The notes beneath the pieces are model-generated. The model ran no database searches. It was not told the DNA's origin and saw only the letters and a list, made by a program, of their open reading frames with translations. From Neoceratodus forsteri (taxonomy: Eukaryota > Chordata > Ceratodontiformes > Ceratodontidae), in the NCBI GenBank assembly GCA_016271365.2, contig CM057456.1, forward strand, positions 666,831,501 through 666,895,500: a DNA stretch of 64,000 nucleotides, written 5' to 3'. Made by a program: the position numbers and the translations under genes. This document shows, one piece after another, positions 25,232 through 36,644 of the stretch (the first letter of the stretch is position 1; each line of letters starts with the position of its first letter).

Positions 25232-26445
25232 CATCTGCGGAGCATCCTCTGCAGTAATTGGGCAACTTGGAGGGTAGCCATGTACTCCTCCAGGATCCTC
25301 CTCAGGAGATGGCTTTTCGGAGCCTGACGCTGGACACTTAAGACAGAGGAGGGAACACAGAATCAGTACGTGTCTGGATCACCCCGGCCCACCCAATGTG
25401 CACAGCAGACAGTGGTGACACGCGCCCCTGGAATGGCACCCTGGCCACCTGCAGTGGGTGCACCCACACCTGCCACCAACCCAGCATACCACAGCCATGC
25501 AGAACACTACACACCGACACCACCCATGAGTCACCCACCACCCATGTGGCTTGCAGGCAACATGGCACAGTGGTAGGACCGGAGGGGCACAGCTGGCTGC
25601 CGGACACACATACAGCCCACCTGCGGCAGCCACACACATGTGCAATGGCCACAGCACGGTGCAGACACCGTGGGCAGTACACAGCTACAATGGCTAGGCA
25701 CGCAGGGGGCCAAGGACCACCCACACCCTTGCTGCCCACCCTGCACAACACTGTAGTATGGAACTGTGCCTACCTGCACGCTGCTGCACACCACACGCTG
25801 GACCAGCAGCACCGCCCATGTGGCCTGCAACCTGGGGTATGGTCCCTGCAGTGGTCTGCTGTGGCCCACCTGCAGCGCCTGCTGCACATGCCCTTCCCCT
25901 GTCTTAAGGGCCTAGGATGGAAACAGAGACATGTACACATCAGTACCTGGCAACACCATATGCCCCCCCACACAGCATGTACCCCATGCCAGCCCAGCTG
26001 TGGTGCAGTGGCACAGCGGACACAGGTCACGCTGCCACAGGCCATGTGTGTCTCAGCAGCACCCCCCCTCAGCATGGCATGCCACCCTGCTGGCCCCATG
26101 GAATGGTGGACCGGCACAAACAAATCTGCTGCACACTCACCTGGCCGGGGCACGGCCCCCCTCTGGACACATGCCTGCAGCACTTGCAGTCGCTCTTGGT
26201 CCCACCGCTGCAGGTCCCCATAGCGATGTTGACACTGCTCACCAGTGTGCTGCACACCAGTGACCTCCTCCAACTCCTCGGCCACATCCTGCCAGACTTC
26301 AGACCTAGGCCTAGCAAGGGGCACCTGGCCGAACAGGCAGCCCGTGTGGGGCTCCACCATGGCCACTAAGTTCACCAGCTTGATTTGGGTCCAGTTTGGA
26401 ACCCATGCACTTCTGCAGCATGGCATTGTGACAGTGCTGCACAGC
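25232..26445 (-). pseudogene. Myb/SANT-like gene 2 of the Harbinger region
   Basis: Harbinger elements use a Myb/SANT-like partner that helps the transposase enter the nucleus and bind its ends. Here the first exon starts near 26445 (MPCCRSAWVPNW) and holds a clear SANT-like domain at about 26410-26150: QIKLVNLVAMVEP, LFGQVPLARPRSEVWQDVAE and TGEQCQHRYGDLQRWDQERL. A splice donor follows directly (CCAG|GTGAGTGTGC, donor at 26140). A later exon near 25330-25232 encodes a leucine-rich helix (HLLRRILEEYMATLQVAQLL), preceded by an AG acceptor near 25326. Intermediate exons are uncertain. It is transcribed away from SANT gene 1, and its sequence differs clearly from that gene. It could belong to the same element or to a second, older Harbinger. 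Confidence 0.55.
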
Positions 26446-27053
26446 AATCCAAAATGGCACCCTGTAGAGCACGAGTTCCACATGCTGGGGATGCATGCCT
26501 CACATGGAGATGTGCCACCCACAGCAATCATGCAGCCCCGTGGGATGCACGACACATGTGTGGCTGCACTGGCACATGATGTAGAGGTTCCTGAGAGGCA
26601 AGGGGCAGAGCTGGGGTCAGAGGTCAGTATGTGCACTGTGCATTTGTGTGCTATTGAGACCACTATGCAAGGTGCACAATAGGGGCATGAGGGCACCACG
26701 GCCTATGAGTCAATGAAGCACATGCGCCATGGGGCTGATGGTGCCGGGGTGGGATGGGGCTAATGGTGCCCAGGCACCACATGCCCTCATGTGGCCATGC
26801 ACCGTATTGCGCAGTGAGCATATGCTGTCCAGGTGGCATAGGCAGCGGCTGTGCGAGCATGTGCACTGACATTCGCACTGCGCATGTCACAATGTTGCAC
26901 CACGACTTGAGCCAGTGCAAGTCCATTGCACAAGACACGACTTTGTGATATTCAGCTGGCATATGCAGATTAGCTCATCAGCCTATCCACGGCGCATAGG
27001 GGGCATTTGGATCTCATTACAGTTGCGCATCTGCTCATTTGCATGCAATGCAC

Positions 27054-27059
27054 TATAAA
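27054..27059 (+). promoter_or_regulatory. TATA box of SANT gene 1
   Basis: TATAAA lies in CACTATAAAGGTGCTGC, about 155 bp upstream of the start codon at 27209. A 5'-UTR exon and a 92-bp intron fill the gap, so the predicted transcription start would be near 27085. Confidence 0.5.
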
Positions 27060-27108
27060 GGTGCTGCAAGACAGCACAGGATATGGACCAGTATTGCAAC
27101 CCTCTGAG

Positions 27109-27200
27109 GTAAGTTGTGGCACCGAGGGGACCTACAGCAAAGTAGAATGGGTGGGTGGTGTGGGCTGCAGCAGACACAGAACACATGTCATTGCCCACAG
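27109..27200 (+). other. 5'-UTR intron of SANT gene 1
   Basis: The donor CTGAG|GTAAGT at 27109 and the acceptor TTGCCCACAG| at 27200 match consensus splice sites. Removing these 92 bases joins a short leader to GAAGCATAATG, the start codon of the SANT reading frame. Confidence 0.6.
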
Positions 27201-27208
27201 GAAGCATA

Positions 27209-28899
27209 ATGACTGATCGTGAGGATGGTGGGGAGCAAGGGCCTGCTCACAAGTGTAGGCTCAACTTTACGAAGTAAGAGTCAGATGCCCTGTTCGAGGC
27301 GTACCTCAACAGGGAGCTTCTGCTGAGTGGTGCAACCGGCACACCACAGGCCAGGGCCATAGCCTGGGAAGAGGTGGCGGCAGCTGTGAATCAGTAGGGC
27401 AGCCATCAGCGGTCAGCGCAGTAATGCAAGAAAAAGGTCGGCACCGACAGGCGCAGGATCAAAGAGAAGGTGGTAGCCATCCAGGCTGCACGTGTGGCCA
27501 TGGGCAGTGGTCAGGCTGCCATTCCACAGCTGATGCCACAGGAGGAGATGTGGCAGCCACCTTGCGGTGCTGCACCATTGAGGGGGTGCCTAGCGGCAGC
27601 TTCCAGACCAGTGGGAGCCCATCCCTGCATGGTAGGTACAGCGGCATCTAGGGCAGGGGGTGGTGGTTGGGGGGGCGATCTGTGTGACAGTGCCACTATT
27701 GCGACTGTGTTCCCTTACAGCACCAGAGCACAAGAATGCAGTGGCAGGGGTGGTGGTGTCTGCCATGGAGGATGCCCAGCCCTGGATGACTGACTTTCCA
27801 CTTCCACCGGCATATGGGAGCCCAATCGGCTGCAGCACACCACTGCTGTCCAGCTGGATGATTTGTGCATGGTAGAGGACGAGGCCCTGGCTGTGCTTCA
27901 GTGGAATGCGAGCCATGGCATTCATTGTGCAGAGACACAGATTGGGGCAGGTTCTGACACCGATGACATTGTGACCATTGTCCTGGATAGCGTTGGTGCC
28001 GTCGAGGGGGAGGCGCCCATACCAAACCCCTCCCTGACAGTGCTGCCAGTACCCTGGTGGCAGATGTCAGCCCACCGGTCACCACCCCTGGTGTCACTGC
28101 AGGTGTCAGCATCGTGGTTCCAGAAGATGGTGGAGGCGGTGGTGGTGCAGCCACACAGGCACTGCATGGTGCACAGTGGCCAGAGGGGTGGCAGCGGCAG
28201 ACGACTAGGAATGTTCGGAGGCGGGGTGCAATGCCTGCCGATAGTGCGCCAGTGAATGAGTGGCCCAAAGAGGATCCCACTGTGCAGAGCCCACCTGAGT
28301 GGGGAGCTGGGCAGGGGGGTCGAACTCCACCTGTGGGTCGGCATAACGCCCAGGCGCACCTGAGCACTGACCCCTTTGCTGAGCACACCAGTTTGCTGTG
28401 AGCCTCCGTGGAGCAACAGGTGCTGCTCATGGCAGGGGTGCATGCACTCCATGCCAAGATGCACCAGGCTGCAGAACAGCATGACAGGGGCTTTGAGCAG
28501 CTTCTGACCAACAACAATCGACTGTGGGAGGACACGACTGTAGCCCTGGATCAGCTAACTACTGTGGTCACGGTCGGCCTAGCCCCTCTGGCTACCATGG
28601 TGCATGGCCGGCCACCGCTAACCACATGGAGTGCATTGTCCACCCCTCAGTCATGGTGTTGGGTGACCCCCTTGGTGTGGACACCGGGATCCGCTGTGGG
28701 CATTCCAGGCATGCCCAGTGTGGGCCTGTTCAGGAACCTGCAGACTCTGATGAGGACACTGTCGCATTCCCGCAGTACCACCCCTGGGGGATTGTTGCTG
28801 ACACCTCCTGTGGCCGTTGCACAGCCTGGGTCTGCTCAGCGGCCTCGGCGGGGCTGTCCACATGTCCACAGCAGCTGTGTGACCGTGCGGCCGTCCTGA
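27209..28899 (+). pseudogene. Myb/SANT-like gene 1 of the Harbinger region
   Basis: Start ATG at 27209. The SANT/Myb-like trihelix domain follows at once: RLNFTK, then SDALFEAYLNRELLLSG, AIAWEEVAAAVNQ and CKKKVGTDRRRIKEKVVAIQ, to about 27490. The frame contains three in-frame stops (27275, 27395, 27422) but no indel across the domain, so the copy decayed by point mutation. An intron is likely at 27632-27720 (G|GTAGGT ... CCCTTACAG|). Downstream are an acidic/low-complexity part and a C-terminal helix-rich segment at 28408-28600 (ALHAKMHQAAEQHDRGFEQL), typical of Harbinger Myb proteins. The family role is DNA binding together with the transposase. Confidence 0.7.
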
Positions 28900-29137
28900 T
28901 GTGCCCACCTCCCTGTCCGCAGTCTACTGCCACTGCCCTGTGTGCACATAGGTGTGGTGTGTGCATGTGTGTGTCACGGACGTGGCATCTGTGGACGGTG
29001 CCATACACCGCCATTTGCACACCAACCCGGCCACTGACAGGTGTAGCATATGTATGATGATGTCAATACAGTGCCTATTGCTCCTGTGCACTGGCGCTCA
29101 GCATCTGACACACGCCTGGTGCCAGGGTCCAGGTGCA

Positions 29138-29232
29138 TGCCTGCGGTCACCCATGTGCATGTGTGGGTGCGTGTGCGGGTGTGTGTGGGTGTGTGTGCGG
29201 GGGGGTGTGGGAGGGTGTGTGTGAGTGGGGCG
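29138..29232. repeat. GTGTGGGTGT-rich simple repeat
   Basis: Imperfect GTGTG(G/C)G runs lie between SANT gene 1 and the transposase 3' end. They are non-coding. Confidence 0.8.
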
Positions 29233-29301
29233 TGCTGTGCTGCGTACTGCCATGGGGTCCTGACCCACACACCTGGCTATGCCCCCACCCAGCTTTTCTT
29301 G

Positions 29302-30629
29302 TCACAGGGCTCGCCCACACATGCCTGTCTGCTGTGCCACAGTCACCATTCCGTGCATGGGGGCATGTTCACCTACCTGCGCTCTCCATAGTATTCCTCC
29401 GTAATTGTGTCCCGGTGCTGCCAGGCCATCCTGTTCAGTCGAGGATCCCTTTGCCCAGGGGAGTTGCCCACCGCCACATGGGCCAGTGGCCACATTGTCA
29501 CTGCTGCTGTACCCCTCTTCGACCTTGACAGCCATCCCACAGTCAGTGGCCGTGTTGTGCAGTATGCAACAGGCCAGGAATAGGCCGCAGGCCTTTGAGG
29601 GGCTGTACTGTAGGGCACCACTAGACCTGTCCAGGCAATGGAACCATGCCTTCAGCAGCCCAAACACATGCTCCATGATGTTCCATGTGTGGACATGTGC
29701 CTCATGGTAGCACTCCTCCACAGGGATAGACGGGTGCCGGTATGGGGTGAGTAGCCAGGGCCGGAGTGGGTAGCCACTGTCACCTGTGTGGAGAGAGGTA
29801 TGGTTAGTCTGGTGGACTATGTTGCTGCACTCCCTCATCCTGCCCAGCCACACCCTGCTGTGCCCCTCCCCTGGTGGCCCCCTGCTCTTGTCCTGTTGTG
29901 CCAGGCTGCCCGTGGTCTCAGCATACTCACCTACTAGGTGGCCAGTGGGGATGTCCCCACTCTCATACCTGTGGCACAGTGCCGAGCTGTGCCAGATTAA
30001 GGCATTGTGTGCTCCTCCAGGGTGTGTGGCACAGACATTAAGTGCCCCCTGGCATCACACACCACCTGGCAGGTGACACTGGGGTAGCCCTTTCTGTTGA
30101 TGTAGGCTACACCCTCTGGGCCAGGTGGCATGCGGATGCCAACATCAGTGCAGTTGATAGCCTCTAGCACGCCAGGCATACATGCTACCCTGTGGAACTC
30201 CTGCATTTTCACTGTATGCTCTGCCTGTGTGCTGGGGAAGTGGATGTGTTCTGCAGCGTGTAGCTGCAGTATGTTGAGGAACTGTGTGAAGAGCCATGAT
30301 GCGGTCGACTGGGTTATGCCTGTGGTATCCCCTGTTTGTCTCTGGAAGGTGCTCGTGGCGAGCAGGCACATGACAGCTGCTACTTTAGTCTCCACTGTTA
30401 GAGTGTGGCTCCATCAAGTAGGACCCTGCATCTCCTCACTGCACAGCTCACATAGCTCCCTCAGAATCACCTGGTTCAAGTGATACCTGCCCAATATCTC
30501 TGTATCGGAGTATTGTTCAAAGGTGGCATGGGCACGGTACCACCTGTTCTGGGTGTACCACTGACGGGCCCTTTCTCAGCTGTGCCACACTGCCTCCTGC
30601 CTCCCCACACCGCTCATTACTGCCTCCAT
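29302..30629 (-). pseudogene. Harbinger transposase (HARBI1-like, DDE_Tnp_4), two exons
   Basis: The likely start is the Met codon ending at 30629 (MEAVMSGVGRQEAVWHS), with the helical N-terminus through RYHLNQVILRELCEL. The catalytic domain reads GVLEAINCTDVGIRMPPG (first Asp) and YINRKGYPSVTCQVVCDARG, then NALIWHSSALCHRYESG, and after a 147-bp intron GDSGYPLRPWLLTPY (second Asp), VEECYHEAH, NIMEHVFGLLKAWF (Glu region) and LFLACCILHNTA. Lesions: TGA near 30578 and near 30415, and a frameshift near 30040 between ARGHL and NALIW. The third acidic motif is MEHVFG where families usually have IER.FG. Everything else is well kept. The transposase cuts TIRs and inserts at 3-bp sites. Confidence 0.8.
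29784..29930 (-). other. 147-bp intron in the Harbinger transposase
   Basis: On the minus strand the donor CTAGTAG|GTGAGTATGC (29930) and the acceptor TCTCTCCACACAG|GTGACAG (29784) are consensus sites. Splicing restores the conserved LVGDSGYPL motif exactly across the junction. The unspliced sequence has stops in all relevant frames. Confidence 0.8.
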
Positions 30630-31016
30630 CTTGAAGATGGCACCGGCCATGGCCCCGATGTCCCGTCCTTCCTGGGTGGCAGACTCCTCTGGCCCCCCGG
30701 CTGTGTGCTACTGTGTGTATGGGTTCACTGGGCCGCCCTCAGCTGGTGGCCTGTGGGCTGTGGCCTCTCCCTCACACCCCCTCTGGGTTTCTGTGCAGCC
30801 CCAACTGTACTTGGTGTCACAGGCACACACACACACACACTGTTGCCTCCCTGCCTGTCACTCCCAGTCACACACACACTCACTCTGTCACTATGTCTCA
30901 CACCCTCACTGCCTCTGTCCCTCTCTTTCACCCCTCCTGTGGTTCTGGCTGACCTCTCTGTCTCCCTCTCTCTCATGCTCCCCTCTGGCAAATGCGTCCT
31001 ACACCTCCTTGCTCCC

Positions 31017-31026
31017 TATTTTTATA
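31017..31026 (-). promoter_or_regulatory. TATA box upstream of the Harbinger transposase
   Basis: The minus strand reads CCTATAAAAATAGGG here, about 390 bp upstream of the proposed start codon. It is the only good TATA between the transposase and the right candidate end. Confidence 0.45.
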
Positions 31027-31264
31027 GGCTCAAGTGTGCTCGCGGCATAGCTGCCCGCTTCACCGTTTGTCCGATTAAATATTGCACTGTGCTGCATATT
31101 CATGGCTACACCCCCTGCACTTGCGCATGCATACATTACCATTGCACATTGGCACATGGCCACTTGTGCTGCGCAGTTGCTGCCACTGAATATCGCTCTC
31201 CGGTGCATTTTCACAGTTGCACAAGTGCACCCCTGTTGCGCATTGCACAACTGCTTTGAATATC

Positions 31265-32285
31265 CCAACCACTGTATTGTTCTGTATCACAGGTCACAGA
31301 TACTGTTGGTGTGCACATTCCAGTGCTCAATGAGAACTTTTTGCATAGAAATTTGAAATGGATAACTCTCAAGCACATGAAGGTAAGTATTTTTTTTTTT
31401 TGGGGGGGCGGGGAAGCATATTTGCAGGTTTGTCTGAAATGGTTTCTTATTTTGTTACTTCTTCACAGATTTCATCTGCATCCTTCTCTAGTCTGGTTGT
31501 TAATGATGGTCATGGTCATCTAATGAAACGACTTCTGCATGTTGCATGTGTGCCCCAGCTGGGGGGGGGGGGCTGATGTTGAAGAACTTGTTTGAATAAG
31601 GCCACTTTGATAGAACAACAAAGCATCTGGAAATTTCCTAAAAAAAAGAAATGAATGACTTCTTACAAATTAATTGTAATTTGTCTCTGGTTCTCAATCT
31701 CAAGTCAAGTTACATTTCAAAACCACATCTTGTCAAGTAACACAACCTGTGTGCAACTTTTTCAACACTGTCATGGTCAGGGCTGCACAGCTGCAAGTTC
31801 AGAATACAGTGCATGAATGATATCTTACAGAAATAGTTTTAGTGACGTACACATGTCACCTAGTTTATGAATCATAGTCAGTCGCATTTGCTGCAGTCAT
31901 TCCAAAAGAATGAAACGGATGAAATAAAATCTTCATACTTACCAGAATGGATTTTACATGGATATTCCATAGGTTCCTCTGTACAGTACAGCTGCAGTAC
32001 CATTCCCATGGAGTTTCAGCAAAGGAGAGTTTTTTTGTTAACCTGTAAAAAAAAACAAAATAAGTGTACCGTATGTGTTTGACCATTGCGACTCTGAAAA
32101 GCTACAGAAACAAAACATACAATTAAAGGAAGTGAAATAGCATAACAAACATGAGTACACATACTCACTTTATGGTTTAAATATTAAGAAGCTTTGTACC
32201 TGTGGCTGATGGATGTGGTCTCCTGTTCGATTCCTTCTGCCTTGGTATGGTAAATGTAAATGTAATGGGGAAATATTGTCTGAAT
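31265..32285. other. Anonymous sequence between Harbinger and minisatellite
   Basis: No gene is recognised. A stretch at about 31289-31382 is bounded by a CAG and GTAAGTATT and could pass as an exon, but it has no recognisable product. There are G and T runs at 31390-31410 and 31561-31573. Confidence 0.35.
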
Positions 32286-33105
32286 GACACTGGTGGTGGG
32301 TGCTGGTGGTGATAGCTGCGGCACATGATGACAATCTCTGTTATACCTTCCTGCATCTAGTGGTGGTGGCAGTGGTTAACATCAGTCCTGGTGGTGGTGG
32401 TCCAGGGGGTGGACAGACTCATGCTCAGTGGTGGCAGTGGCTAACATTAGTCCCAGTGGTAGTGGTCCAGGGGGTGGACAGACTCTCGCTCAGTGGTGGC
32501 AGTGGCTAACATCAGTCATGGTGGTGGTGGTCCGGGGGCACTCATGCTCAGTGGTGGCAGTGGCTAACATCAATCCCAGTGGTAGTGGTCCGGCGGGCGG
32601 ACAGACTCATGCTCAGTGGTGGCAATGGCTAACATCAGTCCCAGTGATGGTGGTCCAGGGGGTGGACAGACTCATGCTCAGTGGTGGCAGTGGTTAACAT
32701 CAGTCCCAGTGGTAGTGGTCCAGGGTGTGGACAGACTCTCGCTCAGTGGTGGCAGTGGCTAACATCAGTCCCGGTGGTGGTGGTCCAGGGGCACTCATGC
32801 TCAGTGGTGGCAGTGGCTAACATCAATCCCAGTGGTGGTGGTCCGGCGGGCGGACAGACTCATGCTCAGTGGTGGCAGTGGCTAACATCAGTCCCAGTGA
32901 TGGTGGTCCAGGGGGTGGACAGACTCATGCTCAGTGGTGGCAGTGGCTAACATCAGTCCTGGTGGTGGTGGTGGTCCGGGGGCACTCATGCTCAGTGGTG
33001 GCAGTGGCTAACATCTGTCCCGGTGGTAGTGGTCCAGGTGGCGGGCAGACTCATGCTCAGTGGTGACAGTGGCTAACATCAGTCCTGGGGGTGGTGATGG
33101 TCCGG
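32286..33105. repeat. GTGGTGG minisatellite with ~253-bp higher-order unit
   Basis: The basic unit of about 56-66 bp reads GCTCAGTGGTGGCAGTGG-CTAACATCAGTCCCAGTGG-TGGTGGTCCAGGGGGTGGACAGACTCAT, with regular variants. Longer frames starting at 32428 and 32681 repeat nearly the same 89-residue translation. This shows a 253-bp higher-order period made of several subunits, including one short unit lacking the GGTGGACAGACT part. It is non-coding. It lies just downstream of the hAT transposase stop. Confidence 0.9.
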
Positions 33106-33134
33106 GGTGGCACACTGCCTTTTAACAACTTCAA

Positions 33135-36100
33135 TTAAAACCTGCCAACATTAACCACATCATCACCCTCATAAAGAAAGCTGCCCCCACAGTCATCTAT
33201 GTCTGAAGTCTGACCACTGAGAAATTCTTTCTCCATTGTGTCATCATCTACGTCAGTGGTGGGCTGTTTCAGGCAGCCTCTGCCAGTGCCACCAGGATGG
33301 TCCATTTCCACATCACCAAAACCACCATGACTAGGCTGGGGTATGAATACCCAGGTTGCAGTCTGTGCTGGTATACGCCTTGCATTCATTTTAATGAATA
33401 TTAGCAAACTAACATTTGCAGGAGATAGGTTTGTCCAATGATCCCTGACTATTGCACCTGCTGAGCTGAATACCCTCTCAGCACCTATACTGGAGGGTAG
33501 GCATGTGAGGTACTTCAGTGTCACTACAGTAAGCTCTGGCCATTCACTGACCTTTCCACTCCAGTACAAAAGAGGATCTTCATTTATTGTCAGATGCCTG
33601 TTTTCAGACAAATATGACTCAACCATTCTCTGTGCTGCACTAAGTCCAGTTGTTGATGCATCATCCTGTTCTCCTGAATCATTTATTTCACAAATACCCA
33701 CTTGGGACAAAGCCTCCCAAAGCAGGTTGACACCAGCCACTTTGGATGACAGACCACCTGGAACTGCAGTCCCCTTCCCCTTGCAGAATATGCTTGATGG
33801 TCCTCCAGGTACACCTTCAGCCAGATTATGCTGCTGAGGTTTACTGATCTCGGCAGGTGACTTCTGTGCCCCAAGAACCAAGCGCACTAGTTGACCACTG
33901 ATATTTTTTACCTGTTCAGGCCCTCCCTCCAGTACTGATGCAGTTCCACATTTGTTTCGTGAGTCCAGTATTGTTGCTATGGCAAAGTTGTCACTATGCT
34001 GAATGCTCACAATGTGACGATTCAGGTTGAGTACTGTCAGCATGTGTTGCAGCAGCATACTGCTACCGCTGTCTCCAGCAACACTTTAAGGCCATGCTGT
34101 ACCTTCTCCAACGTCTGCCTCAGCATCTACACCAGTGGAATTGATTGGCTAATTGAGGAAGACTCACCACTCACTGCCTGTGTGGCTTGTTCAAAAGGCC
34201 GCAAAATTGTTATTACAGAGTCCATGAGGCACCACTGTTCAGTCGTCATAGACATGGAGGCCCCGGAACTGTCACGGCTAGTGTGCATCACAAGATATTC
34301 TGAGATGGCTTTGTATTGTTCATACAACCTCTCTGCCATGTAGGAAGTGGAGTTCCATTGGGTGACAACTTCCAGCTTCAAGCGGTGCTGAGGCAAGCTA
34401 TTTTGTATCTCAACTGCTGCAGTTGTTCACTGGCCTTTCCAGATCATGAAAAGTGAGAGCAGATACGTCATGCAATGGTCAGCATTTCCTTTACATCAGG
34501 CTGCTGCAGAAACTCCTGCACCACAAGATTTAAACAATGGGCCATGCATTGAACATGGAAAAAAAACACCATTCGTGATGCATTTCGCCACATTTGACCC
34601 ATTGTCACTTGCTATGAACCCAGCTCTCAGGGACAGGGAGTTTAGCCACTTATCAATTTCAGTCAGTACCACGTCCAGCATGTTCTCACCAGTGTGTGAA
34701 CAGGTCACATTGCAGACAGCAATCATTGCATGCTGTCAAATTTCTGAAAGATTGCTACCATGACAATCCACCTTACTGCACTGATTATTCGCACCACCAA
34801 CATCACAAACAACCCCACGGCACCTGTGCCCAGTGTGCAGTTACACACAAATATGAACTCCCCACTGTTTTGCCACTTGTCCACATATCCATACTTAAAT
34901 GGATGAATGAAGAGGAGGAATGTTGAAGGGCATGTCTTACTGAGTCGGACACAGTGCGGAACAACTTGGTAACAGCACGGGTAGAAAAGTGTGTCCTGGA
35001 TGGGACTTTCCATTTTGGACAGGCATGTGCAGCAAACAGCCAGAACCCAGAATTCTCCACAAAGGAGAAGGGCAAAAGATCAATTGCCAGCATTTCAGCT
35101 ACAGCAGCATTAAGTTCACATGACACTGTATGATTGGGGGGGTACTTCAGCTTATGTGCAAAAACACTCTGTAACGTGGGCTGACTTAAACATTTTACAC
35201 AGGTTGTAATCACAAATGGTTGTGCTCTGTGATGAATGGCATTGGCAGGGGGTGGAGTGTGGATGTTTGACGAAGACAGTTGCACAGATGATGATGAAAA
35301 ACCCAGAAATGCAGTTATTTTGCCAGATTTGCCAACCGGGGTTGATGTAACACTTGCATTAGACATACTGCTTTCATCACCACCACCACCACCACCAAAA
35401 CTGCTACTCTCACCAGCACTGGACAACATTTTAAAGTCATTATGCTCCTCCACCTCATCATGCCTGTTGTAATCCTCTGCTCTTACTAGCTCACTACTGC
35501 ACTTGTTTAATTTACTACTGGACTTAATAGTCATGGAAGAGGATAACATGCTCCTTATGGTTGCTGACACAGGTGAACGCCCCACTGTGGTATTAGCTGC
35601 CAGCTTGTGCTAGGTCCACAGCGCCATGTGCCTATTCTTAAGATGCGTATGCTGTTCTCCTGTGCCCAGATGGCTCCCCTTTTTACCTCAACTCACATGC
35701 ACATGGCAAACCTGACAGACTGCAACTGACTCTTCATTTGTATCTTGAACAAAAAAATCCCAAACAAGGAATTGTGATGCTCTGCTTTTAACATGTCCAT
35801 GATGCTACTTATTTAACTCCATTCTTTTAAACATTGAAGTGGTGGGGGGCACGTGATGTTTCGGGCACTGCACACCTGGACTGCAACTGACCACCACGAC
35901 TACCTATCATTATTACTGGGCCATCATCATCAACTGAAACTGGTAAATCACAAGTTTTTACAGGGGGGCATTCCTGCAAACAGACTCAGATAGTCACCTT
36001 GAATTTCTTTTTCTCCACTTCCCAACTGGGGTCAATAACATCATCAACACATTCTTCAGCATCACACACATCCACATCTTCTGCTTGGATGCTAGCATGT

Positions 36101-36644
36101 GGACTGCATGTTGCAACAACAGCAACATCATCATCATCATCACATTCATCATCATCATCTACACCGCCATCACCTGATATTTTTTCACCACACTGTGAAT
36201 CACTGCATGGAAAATGCATGACATTAACCACCACGGTGGATGGAATGTCACATTGTATGCTGTCGTTGACATGATCATCAGAATCCTCAGGTTCAGTTAC
36301 TGGGATGTTACTGAGAAATATGATATCATCTACGCTACCACTCACTTGCAGTGCTTCACACTCCACTATATTTTTACAGTGGTCAGAATTCAAACTTATC
36401 CAATACTAATGCTACCACCACCACTAACACCTCTAACACTAATGCCGCCGGCTGGGAAAACATCATGTCCTCCAACTACGAGTGAAGCTACTGATTGGGC
36501 TGTATAAAACATTGTAGGAGAAATACCTTTCCTCACATCAGCTATGCACTTCTGTGTCTGCATACTACCACGTCCACAGACTATCTTACTGGCAGCAGTG
36601 CCATGCCGAGAACCAGCTTTGCTTGCACGTCTCTTTGTGGGCAT
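33135..36644 (-). pseudogene. hAT transposase with BED finger
   Basis: This is the transposase of the 20.4-kb element, read on the minus strand. An acidic N-terminal region (36644-35986) ends at a possible splice donor (AAG|GTGACT). The BED zinc finger at about 35760-35620 shows LVWDFFVQDTNEESVAVC, then CQVC and GSHLGTGEQHTHLKNRHMALW, with an in-frame TGA before GKKG. A serine-rich linker follows. The catalytic core is split over frames: DMWTS near 34875, ASDNGSNV near 34610, TQWNSTSYMAERLYEQYKAI near 34355, and LRPFEQATQAVSGESSS near 34190. The last frame (34058-33135) has ATILDSR and the C-terminal dimerisation motif DPLLYWSGK...PSSIGAERVFSSAGAIV. At least three frameshifts make it inactive. 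Confidence 0.8.

Larger units (their letters stand above)
24353..31264. mobile_element. Harbinger (PIF/Harbinger) region with three genes
   Basis: Candidate ends are the inverted GATATTCAAAG (24353-24363) and CTTTGAATATC (31254-31264), with related sequence (GTTGCACAA / TTGCACAAC) just inside. A second, inner pair, GATATTCAG at 26947 and CTGAATATC at 31185-31193, would give a more usual 4.2-kb element holding only the plus-strand SANT gene and the transposase. I see no clean 3-bp target duplication for either pair. Inside are a minus-strand Myb/SANT-like gene, a plus-strand Myb/SANT-like gene and a minus-strand transposase. The region is GC-rich compared with its surroundings. Confidence 0.55.

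Noticed and set aside
31289..31382. Possible host exon (CAG ... GTAAGTATT)
   Set aside because: Splice-like edges alone are not enough; the frame encodes nothing recognisable and no partner exon is seen.
32300..33066. Several plus-strand frames with repeated GGGQT/WWQW words
   Set aside because: They are translations of the minisatellite in shifting frames, not genes.
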